A DNA stretch of 11,241 nt. It comes from Burkholderiaceae bacterium. Its GTDB lineage: Bacteria > Pseudomonadota > Gammaproteobacteria > Burkholderiales > Burkholderiaceae_C. Every line of letters starts with the position of its first letter. Positions within the stretch are counted from its first letter, which is position 1. The notes under the pieces are model-generated. The model saw only the letters and a program-made list of their open reading frames with translations. It had not been told where the DNA came from and made no database searches. Of this stretch, positions 6,020-11,241 are shown piece after piece. The position numbers and the translations under genes are program-made. The stretch is from the NCBI GenBank assembly GCA_031276435.1, contig JAISNB010000055.1, forward strand, positions 1 to 11,241. Reading direction: 5' to 3'.

Positions 6020-7071
6020 GGTTGGTGGTGGTGCTCAGGGGTTTGCACCCAGTCTTTCAGGTGGCGCTCGATCATGCCAGCCAGCGCGGCAATCCATTCG
6101 GGCGCGTCGTTCAGGCACGCGATGTAGTGGTACTGGCGCCCGCCCGCGGCCAGGAAGGCGGCGCGCGCTTCGATGGCGATTTCTTCCAGCGTCTCAAGGC
6201 AGTCGCTGGCAAAGCCGGGACAGACCACGTCGACGCGGGCCACGCCAGAGCGCGCCAGTTGTTCCAGCGTGGCTTGCGTATAGGGTTGCAGCCAGCGGGC
6301 GTGGCCAAAGCGCGACTGGAAGGTGTGCAGCCACTGCCCCGGCTTCAACGCCAGCCGCGCGGCCAGCAATTGCGCCGTGCGCTCGCACTGGCGGGCGTAG
6401 GGATCGCCCTGGCGTGCGGCGCGCACGGGCATGCCGTGAAAGCTCATCACCAGTTTGTCGGGCTGGCCACGGGCCTGCCAATCTGCCCGGATGCGCCGTG
6501 CCAGCGCACCGATGTAGTCCGGGTGCGCGTAATACGGATCGAGCACGCGCAGTTGCGGCACCCGGCGCTGGCGCATGGCCCAGGCGGCCATGGCGTCGAA
6601 CGCGCTGCCCGTGGTGCTGGCCGAATACTGCGGGTACAGCGGCGCGAGCAGAATGCGCGTGCAGCCGCGCGCCTTGAGCGCGCCAAGCTGGCTGGCAATC
6701 GACGGCTGGCCGTAGCGCATGGCGTGTTCGACTTCCAGCGCGCCGCAGCCGCCACGCTCGCCCAGATAGCCGCGCAGCAGCGCGGTTTGCTTGCGCGTCC
6801 AGACGGCCAGGGGCGAGCCTTCTGCGGTCCAGATTCGCTGGTACTTTCTGGCCGATCGCGCGGGCCGCGTGCGCAAAACAAAACCGTGCAAAACGGGCTG
6901 CCACAGCGCGCCGTGGATTTCCACCACGCGCGGATCGCTCAAAAATTCGGCCAGGTAGCGCCGCAGCGCCCGCGGCGTGGCCGCATCGGGCGTGCCCAGA
7001 TTGACCAGCAGCACGCCTGCGCGCTCGGGCGCGCCAGCTTCGCTCGGCGGGGGTTCTTGATCGAATCGCAT
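6016..7071 (-). CDS. hemH: Ferrochelatase
   Basis: Ferrochelatase inserts Fe2+ into protoporphyrin IX, the last step of protoheme synthesis, at the cytoplasmic face of the inner membrane. The protein has 351 residues from the ATG at 7071. The frame is open further upstream, but family similarity (GVLLVNLGTPDA at 19-30) begins just after this ATG. Key motifs are FLSDPRVVE (43-51), EHAMRYGQPSI (115-125), LLAPLYPQYSASTTGSA (141-157), SFHGMP (210-215) with the metal-handling His212, and CPGFASDCLETLEE (284-297), where Glu293 matches the conserved acidic active-site residue. There is no ribosome-binding site before the ATG, and a -10-like CACAAT ends seven bases upstream, so the mRNA may be leaderless. 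The last four bases overlap uvrB. The C-terminus ends in a short histidine run (HHH). Confidence 0.97.
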   Translation of the reverse strand: MRFDQEPPPSEAGAPERAGVLLVNLGTPDAATPRALRRYLAEFLSDPRVVEIHGALWQPVLHGFVLRTRPARSARKYQRIWTAEGSPLAVWTRKQTALLRGYLGERGGCGALEVEHAMRYGQPSIASQLGALKARGCTRILLAPLYPQYSASTTGSAFDAMAAWAMRQRRVPQLRVLDPYYAHPDYIGALARRIRADWQARGQPDKLVMSFHGMPVRAARQGDPYARQCERTAQLLAARLALKPGQWLHTFQSRFGHARWLQPYTQATLEQLARSGVARVDVVCPGFASDCLETLEEIAIEARAAFLAAGGRQYHYIACLNDAPEWIAALAGMIERHLKDWVQTPEHHHQP

Positions 7072-7078
7072 GGCCGCT

Positions 7079-7084
7079 ATTGTG
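7079..7084 (-). promoter_or_regulatory. Candidate -10 element of hemH
   Basis: On the minus strand this reads CACAAT, separated by seven bases from the hemH ATG. Transcription would start at or very near the A of the start codon. No good -35 is visible, so the call rests on the -10 similarity and the striking spacing. Confidence 0.35.
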
Positions 7085-7094
7085 TGCCAGCGGC

Positions 7095-7100
7095 TACCAT
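7095..7100 (+). promoter_or_regulatory. Candidate -10 element of the gspF-like gene
   Basis: TACCAT matches four of six positions of the TATAAT consensus and lies 54 bases before the GTG start of the gspF-like gene, in the short gap to the divergent hemH. No matching -35 is evident, so support is weak. Confidence 0.2.
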
Positions 7101-7154
7101 TGCGCCTTGGGTGGTTTTTTGTTGCGCCCCGGTTTTTCTTGATTGCCAGCATCC

Positions 7155-8372
7155 GTGCCCGTTTATTCCTTTGAAGCCCTGCAAGCCGACGACGGCAAGA
7201 CCCGCAAGGGCGTGATCGAAGCCGATACGGCCAGGTCCGCGCGCGCGCAATTGCGCGAGCAGGCCCTGGTGCCGCTGGCCGTAGAGGCGGTGGACGACAA
7301 CGCGGCCCTGCTGTCGCGCCCATTGGGGCAGGGGCGGGCGTTTTCGCCCGCCGAACTGACGGTGTGGACGCGCCAGTTGGCCGCCCTGATCGGCGCCGGG
7401 CTGCCGCTGGAGCGCGCGCTCTCGGCGCTGGCCGACGAGGCCGAGGTTGACGCGCAGCGCAATCTGGTGGCCTCGCTGCGCGCCGAGGTCAACGCTGGCG
7501 CCACGCTGGCGCGCGCCATGGCGCGCCATCCCCGGCAGTTTTCGCCCGTGTTCACGGCGGTGATTGCCGCAGGCGAGCAAGGCGGCCACCTAGGCCAGGT
7601 GCTGGAAAGTCTGGCCGACGATCTGGAAGCGCGCCAGGCGCTGGCGGCCAAACTGATGGGCGCGGCCCTGTACCCGGCCATCGTCACGGTGGTCGCCATT
7701 GTGATTGTGGTGTTCCTGGTCAGTTACGTGGTGCCGCAAGTGGCCGAGGTGTTTGCCAGCACCAAACACGCGCTGCCACTGCTGACCCGCGCCATGCTGG
7801 GCATCAGCGCGTTTGTGCGGCAATGGGGCTGGTGGCTGCTGGGCCTGTGCATTCTGGGCGGCATTGGCATGCGCCTGGCGCTGCAAAACCCGGCCCTGCG
7901 CCAGCGTTTTGACGCCGCCTGGCTGCGCCTGCCACTGGCTGGCCGACTGGCGCGCGGCTACAACACGGCGCGCTTTGCCAGCACGCTGGCCATGCTGGCG
8001 GGCGCGGGCGTGCCCATTTTGCGCAGCCTGCAAGCCGCCGCCGAAACCCTGAACAACCAGGCGCTGCGCGCCGACGCCGAAGACGCGCTGGCACTGGTGC
8101 GCGAAGGCGCCCCGCTGGCGACAGCGCTGGCACAGAAAAAACGCTTCCCCGGCCTGCTCGCCATGTTTGCCCGGCTGGGCGAACAAACGGGCCAATTGCC
8201 CACCATGCTGCAACGGGCGGCCAACCAGATCGCTGGCGAGGTGCAGCGCCGCGCGCTCCAGTTGGCAACCGTGCTGGAGCCGCTGCTCATCGTGCTCATG
8301 GGACTGGTGGTCATGCTGATTGTGCTGGCAGTCATGCTGCCCATCATGCAACTGAACCAGTGGGTCAAATAG
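7155..8372 (+). CDS. gspF: GspF-like type II secretion / type IV pilus inner-membrane platform protein
   Basis: This is a 405-residue polytopic inner-membrane protein of the T2SF family (two PF00482 domains). It is the platform that couples the cytoplasmic ATPase (GspE) to pseudopilus assembly. I chose the GTG at 7155 because MPVYSFEAL matches the usual GspF start and gives exactly the usual length. A TTG at 7143 would add four residues, and neither has a clear ribosome-binding site. The first T2SF domain spans about 68-190 with the signature GEQGGHLGQVLESLADDLE (140-158). The second spans about 270-395 with the equivalent GEQTGQLPTMLQRAA (342-356). Membrane segments are at about 168-193, 222-243 and 372-396. 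GspF is favoured over the pilus protein PilC by length and by the C-terminal MLPIMQLNQ. No gspE, gspD or pseudopilin gene is adjacent, so it is separated from the rest of its machine here. Confidence 0.88.
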   Translation: MPVYSFEALQADDGKTRKGVIEADTARSARAQLREQALVPLAVEAVDDNAALLSRPLGQGRAFSPAELTVWTRQLAALIGAGLPLERALSALADEAEVDAQRNLVASLRAEVNAGATLARAMARHPRQFSPVFTAVIAAGEQGGHLGQVLESLADDLEARQALAAKLMGAALYPAIVTVVAIVIVVFLVSYVVPQVAEVFASTKHALPLLTRAMLGISAFVRQWGWWLLGLCILGGIGMRLALQNPALRQRFDAAWLRLPLAGRLARGYNTARFASTLAMLAGAGVPILRSLQAAAETLNNQALRADAEDALALVREGAPLATALAQKKRFPGLLAMFARLGEQTGQLPTMLQRAANQIAGEVQRRALQLATVLEPLLIVLMGLVVMLIVLAVMLPIMQLNQWVK

Positions 8373-8420
8373 CCCCCCGTCCACCACCATCCAGACGACT
8401 GCCCGTCCCCGCCCGCCGCC

Positions 8421-9347
8421 ATGTCCGCCAGTTTGGAAAACCAGCTTGTCGTCGCCATCTCCTCGCGCGCGCTGTTCGACTTTGAAGAAGAAAACCGCCT
8501 GTTCGAGCAAGGCGACGCCAAGGCCTACATGCAAACGCAACTGGCGCGCCTGAACACACCGGCCGCGCCAGGCGTGGCGTTTTCCCTGGTCAAGAAGCTG
8601 CTGGCCTTCAACACGCCGCGGCACAAGCGCGTCGAGGTGGTCATGCTCTCGCGCAACGATCCGGTCAGCGGACTGCGCGTCTTCAGATCGGCCCAGGCAC
8701 ACGCGCTGGAAATCCAGCGCGGGGTCTTCACGCAGGGGCGCGACCCCTTCCATTACCTGCGCCCACTGGGCGCGCACCTGTTTCTCTCGGCCAACGCCGA
8801 CGATGTGGCGCACGCACTGGCGCTGGGACATCCAGCCGCGCAAGTGGCCACGCAGGCCGTGCGCGCCAGCGACGCGCATCCGGACGAAGTGCGCATCGCC
8901 TTCGACGGCGACGCCGTGCTGTTCTCGGACGAAGCCGAGCGCGTATTCCAGAGCGACGGGCTGGAAACCTTCCAGTCGCACGAAATCGCCAAAGCCAATG
9001 AGCCTTTGCCGCCCGGCCCGTTCCAGCACTTCCTGGCCGCCTTGCACCGCCTGCAAAACGCCGGGCACGACGCGCCCATGCGCATCCGCACCGCGCTGGT
9101 CACCGCCCGCAGCGCGCCAGCGCACGAGCGCCCGATTCAAACCCTGCTCAGTTGGGGCGTGGGCGTGGACGAAGCCATGTTCCTGGGCGGCCTGCCCAAG
9201 GGCCAGTTCCTGCGCGAATTCCAGCCGGACTTCTTCTTCGACGACCAGCGCGGCCACTTCGAGCAGGCCGCGCGGCATGTGCCGTCGGGCCACGTGGCCT
9301 CGGGCATCACCAACGCGCGGCCACCCACAAAGAGCGCATCCCGATAA
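8421..9347 (+). CDS. Cytosolic 5'-nucleotidase, cN-I type
   Basis: This 308-residue soluble protein matches the 5'-nucleotidase family PF06189, bacterial relatives of vertebrate cN-I that release phosphate from nucleoside 5'-monophosphates. The N-terminus LVVAISSRALFDFEEEN (9-25) is characteristic of the family. FDGDAVLFSDE (161-171) carries the two aspartates of the HAD-type D-x-D catalytic motif. ALVTARSAP (225-233) fits motif II, GGLPKG (256-261) supplies the motif III lysine, and DFFFDDQ (270-276) supplies the acidic motif IV. The ATG at 8421 puts the conserved N-terminus at the expected place although no ribosome-binding site is visible. The gene follows gspF by 48 bases on the same strand with no terminator seen, so readthrough is possible, but a functional link to secretion is unlikely. 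A role in nucleotide salvage is inferred from the family only. Confidence 0.88.
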   Translation: MSASLENQLVVAISSRALFDFEEENRLFEQGDAKAYMQTQLARLNTPAAPGVAFSLVKKLLAFNTPRHKRVEVVMLSRNDPVSGLRVFRSAQAHALEIQRGVFTQGRDPFHYLRPLGAHLFLSANADDVAHALALGHPAAQVATQAVRASDAHPDEVRIAFDGDAVLFSDEAERVFQSDGLETFQSHEIAKANEPLPPGPFQHFLAALHRLQNAGHDAPMRIRTALVTARSAPAHERPIQTLLSWGVGVDEAMFLGGLPKGQFLREFQPDFFFDDQRGHFEQAARHVPSGHVASGITNARPPTKSASR

Positions 9348-9348
9348 C

Positions 9349-9432
9349 TCAGCGCGTCGGCCTGGTCAAGTGCCCCAGCAGGGTGAGAAGGTAGCGGCGG
9401 CGCAGCATCAACTCAGGCACCGCGCTGTACAT
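9349..9432 (-). pseudogene. Possible 3' remnant of a lost gene (27 codons)
   Basis: On the minus strand a short frame beginning MYSAVPELMLRRRYLL ends in TGA at 9349-9351. Upstream of it the same frame runs directly into the repeat element at 9441-9486. Its composition, a Leu-rich and Arg-rich helix-like tail, looks more like the C-terminus of a real protein than like random sequence, but I do not recognise it and it may be chance. Confidence 0.2.
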
Positions 9433-9440
9433 GGCAGAAC

Positions 9441-9486
9441 CCCTCACCCGGCGCTTTGCGCCACCCTCTCCCCAAAGGAGCGAGGG
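9441..9486. repeat. Intergenic repeat, copy 1
   Basis: The element starts CCCTCACCC, contains the hairpin GGCGC-TTT-GCGCC (9450-9462), then CACCCTCTCCCCAAAGG and ends GAGGG. The core recurs in the same orientation at 9639-9675. Sequences of the type CCCTCACCC...CCCTCTCCCC...AAGG are common dispersed intergenic repeats in proteobacteria; that comparison is from memory. Confidence 0.7.
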
Positions 9487-9544
9487 CGATGAAGAGAGAG
9501 GCGCTTGCTCTGTCTCTGTCATGGCAACCACAGCCCACCTCGTC

Positions 9545-9580
9545 GTCATTGCAAGGAGCGAAGCGGCGCGGCAATCCATG
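9545..9580. repeat. Palindromic ATTGC...GCAAT intergenic element
   Basis: Arms ATTGC (9548-9552) and GCAAT (9571-9575) flank AAGGAGCGAAGCGGCGCG. The pattern GTCATTGCnAGGAGCGAAGC...GCAATCCATG resembles a very widespread dispersed bacterial repeat. No function is implied. Confidence 0.6.
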
Positions 9581-9620
9581 CGGTTTTCATTGGGGCGAAA
9601 CCATTTTCGTTTGTGTTGTG

Positions 9621-9640
9621 CGGGAGATTCCTATCTCCCG
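9621..9640. repeat. Perfect 8-bp hairpin
   Basis: CGGGAGAT (9621-9628) and ATCTCCCG (9633-9640) are perfectly complementary around a TCCT loop. No T-run follows in either direction, so it is not a standard intrinsic terminator. It abuts the second intergenic repeat and may belong to the same mobile-type repeat cluster or act in the oxidase leader. Confidence 0.55.
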
Positions 9641-9675
9641 GTGCTACGCGCCGCCCTCTCTCCCCAAAGGCGGGA
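9639..9675. repeat. Intergenic repeat, copy 2, with embedded Shine-Dalgarno-like AAAGG
   Basis: The core CGGTGCTACGCGCCGCCCT followed by CTCTCCCCAAAGG matches copy 1 at 9449-9478 with a few substitutions and a two-base insertion. Its AAAGG (9666-9670) stands seven bases before an ATG at 9678, in frame with the oxidase gene. Confidence 0.65.
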
Positions 9676-9809
9676 ACATGAATGCGCCATGGCTGCTTTC
9701 TCAGGCCCGCCGTTTTTTGCAGCGCGCGGCGGCATGGCCCGCGCCAGATCGGCCAGACGTACACTTGCACGCTATCCGCCGCCGCTTCAGATTCCTGCTT
9801 TTGACTGCC

Positions 9810-11237
9810 ATGACTTCTCTTGCCCCAATTTGCGCCGCAGCAGTGCCCAAAATCGCGCCGCGTCCCGTGCCCGAGGCGCTGCTTGCTGCGCTGCAACAGC
9901 GTTTCGGCGCGGGCTTTTCCACCGCGCTGGCCGTGCGCGCGCAGCATGGTCGCGACGAATCGGCCTTTACCACCGTGCCGCCGCCCGCTGCCGTGGTGTT
10001 TGCCGAGAACACCGGCGATGTGCAAGACGCCGTCCGGCTGTGCGCCGGGCACCGCGTCCCCGTCATTGCCTATGGCGCGGGTTCGTCCCTGGAAGGCCAT
10101 TTGCTGGCCGTGCGGGGAGGCATATCGCTCGATGTGTCGCGCATGAACCAGATTCTTGACATCCACGCCCAGGACCTCACCATCACCGTGCAACCGGGCG
10201 TCACGCGCAAACAGGTCAATGACGCACTCCGGGATCAGGGGCTGTTTTTTCCCATCGACCCCGGCGCGGACGCCACCATTGGCGGCATGGTGGCCACGCG
10301 CGCCAGCGGCACCAACGCCGTGCGTTACGGCACCATGCGCGAAAATGTGCTGGCGCTCAAACTGGTGGCGGCCAGCGGCGAGCTGATTCGCACCGGAACG
10401 CGCGCGCGCAAAAGCAGCGCGGGCTACGACCTCACGCGCCTGTTTGTTGGCAGCGAAGGCACACTGGGCGTGCTGACCGAAATCACCTTGCGCCTGTACC
10501 CGCTGCCCGAAGCCGTGTCGGCGGCCATCTGCACCTTCCCCAGCATTGCGGCGGCTGTGCACACCGTCATCCAGACCATACAGCTTGGCGTGCCCATTGC
10601 GCGCGTGGAATTCATTGACGCGCAAACCGTCGCCAAACTGGCGCGCCATGCCCGGCTTGCGCTGCGGCCCGAACACATGCTGCTGATGGAATTTCACGGC
10701 TCGCCCGCCAGCGTGCGCGAACAGGCCGAAACCGTACAGGCCCTGGCCCGCGACAGGGGCGGCAACGACTTTGAATGGGCCGACACGCCCGAAGAGCGCA
10801 CGCGCCTGTGGGCCGCACGGCACAACGCGCTGCTCATCGCCATTCAGTCGCGCCCCGGCTGCCGCTCCATCAGCACCGATGCCTGCGTGCCCATCTCGCG
10901 CCTGGCCGATTGCCTGCTCGACTCCGTGGCCGAGGCCGACGCCAGCGGCCTGCCCTATTTTCTGGTTGGCCACGTGGGCGACGGCAACTTTCATTTCGGC
11001 TACCTGATCGACCCAGACAGCCAGCAAGAGCGCGCCACAGCCGAGGCACTCAACCGCAAACTGGTGGAACGCGCCCTGTCCATGGACGGCACCTGCTCCG
11101 GAGAACATGGCGTGGGCCTGCACAAAATACCGTTCCTGCCGCAAGAAACCGGCCCCGGCGCCATCGCCATGATGCGCGCCATCAAGCAGGCGCTGGACCC
11201 GCACGACATCTTCAACCCGGGGAAGGTTTTCGAGTAG
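9810..11237 (+). CDS. FAD-linked oxidase, GlcD / D-lactate dehydrogenase (cytochrome) type
   Basis: This 475-residue flavoprotein belongs to the family of glycolate oxidase subunit GlcD and D-lactate dehydrogenase (cytochrome), which oxidise 2-hydroxy acids and pass electrons to the respiratory chain. The FAD-binding PP-loop domain (PF01565, about 57-195) shows PPPAAVVFAENTGDVQDAV, GAGSSLEGH (89-97) and IGGMVATRASGTNAVRYG (157-174), followed by the conserved VGSEGTLG (213-220). The C-terminal FAD-oxidase domain (PF02913, about 235-474) carries GHVGDGNFH (387-395), with the histidines expected at the substrate/metal site, and GTCSGEHGVG (427-436). I prefer the ATG at 9810 because it gives the usual length. 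The ATG at 9678 has a better ribosome-binding site but adds 44 Arg/Trp-rich residues not expected in the family. The substrate (D-lactate, glycolate or another hydroxy acid) cannot be settled. No glcE or glcF gene is visible. Confidence 0.92.
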   Translation: MTSLAPICAAAVPKIAPRPVPEALLAALQQRFGAGFSTALAVRAQHGRDESAFTTVPPPAAVVFAENTGDVQDAVRLCAGHRVPVIAYGAGSSLEGHLLAVRGGISLDVSRMNQILDIHAQDLTITVQPGVTRKQVNDALRDQGLFFPIDPGADATIGGMVATRASGTNAVRYGTMRENVLALKLVAASGELIRTGTRARKSSAGYDLTRLFVGSEGTLGVLTEITLRLYPLPEAVSAAICTFPSIAAAVHTVIQTIQLGVPIARVEFIDAQTVAKLARHARLALRPEHMLLMEFHGSPASVREQAETVQALARDRGGNDFEWADTPEERTRLWAARHNALLIAIQSRPGCRSISTDACVPISRLADCLLDSVAEADASGLPYFLVGHVGDGNFHFGYLIDPDSQQERATAEALNRKLVERALSMDGTCSGEHGVGLHKIPFLPQETGPGAIAMMRAIKQALDPHDIFNPGKVFE

Positions 11238-11241
11238 CGTT

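Larger units (their letters stand above)
9348..9809. other. Repeat-bearing intergenic stretch before the oxidase gene
   Basis: This stretch of about 460 bases lies between the 5'-nucleotidase stop and the preferred oxidase start. It holds two direct copies of one repeat (9441-9486 and 9639-9675), an ATTGC/GCAAT palindromic element between them (9545-9580), and a perfect 8-bp hairpin (9621-9640). A short minus-strand frame at 9349-9432 looks protein-like and may be a gene remnant. The last part (9678-9809) is open in frame with the oxidase and could be its N-terminal extension. No confident promoter was found; TACACT at 9760-9765 is -10-like but lacks a -35. Confidence 0.6.

Noticed and set aside
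4148..6127. Very long open frame (659 codons) antisense to uvrB
   Set aside because: It mirrors UvrB codons in GC-rich DNA, has an odd composition full of Val, Phe, His and Gly, and shows no family motif. uvrB on the other strand is certain.
7590..9293. 567-codon minus-strand frame across gspF and the nucleotidase
   Set aside because: It spans two well-supported plus-strand genes and is rich in Gln, His, Gly and Arg, the usual antisense shadow of high-GC genes.
9431..10159. Plus-strand 242-codon frame beginning in the repeat cluster
   Set aside because: It is built from the intergenic repeats and an off-frame reading of the oxidase gene, with Arg/Ala-rich shadow composition.
9546..11204. 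552-codon minus-strand frame opposite the FAD oxidase
   Set aside because: It is a composition shadow of a gene with clear family motifs on the plus strand.
1..11241. Defence, phage, CRISPR or other novel multi-gene system
   Set aside because: All complete genes belong to well-known metabolic, repair, transport or secretion families, and I saw no repeat-spacer array, nuclease, toxin or integrase.

Overview
The window is GC-rich chromosomal DNA. Gene content, gene-family flavour and the scarcity of strong Shine-Dalgarno sites suggest a beta-proteobacterium of the Burkholderiales, probably Comamonadaceae or a relative. That placement is inferred from the look of the proteins and was not searched. 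There are eight protein-coding genes, one of them cut by the left edge. I see no RNA gene, CRISPR array, transposase, integrase or phage gene.

Left part (1-3877), transport and secretion: a truncated gene for a small exported protein of unknown function reads leftward off the window. A 405-base intergenic region with an unusual pair of overlapping inverted repeats separates it from two tandem paralogous periplasmic binding proteins of the TrpX-like ABC family (632-1624 and 1695-2717). These meet, tail to tail and only 10 bases apart, a SsuA-like sulfonate binding protein (2728-3681, minus strand). A 13-bp AT-rich inverted repeat, a likely operator, lies upstream of the SsuA gene. None of the three binding proteins has a permease or ATPase gene within the window.

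Middle (3878-8372), housekeeping: hemH (ferrochelatase) and uvrB (excision-repair damage recognition) are on the minus strand and overlap by four bases (ATGA), so they form one transcription unit. hemH is divergent from a plus-strand gspF-like type II secretion/pilus inner-membrane platform gene, across a short 83-base promoter region.

Right part (8373-11241): a cytosolic 5'-nucleotidase of the cN-I type follows gspF on the same strand. Next comes a 460-base stretch carrying several repeat elements (two direct copies of one intergenic repeat, an ATTGC/GCAAT palindromic element and a perfect 8-bp hairpin). It leads into a GlcD/D-lactate-dehydrogenase-type FAD-linked oxidase that ends four bases before the window edge.

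Most of the window is ordinary core and transport content. I found no convincing new multi-gene system. The points most worth checking are the tandem TrpX-like paralogs with a near-identical 230-bp block, the mutually exclusive pairings in their leader, the operator-like palindrome before the SsuA gene, the hemH-uvrB coupling, and the repeats that appear to supply a ribosome-binding site to the oxidase gene.
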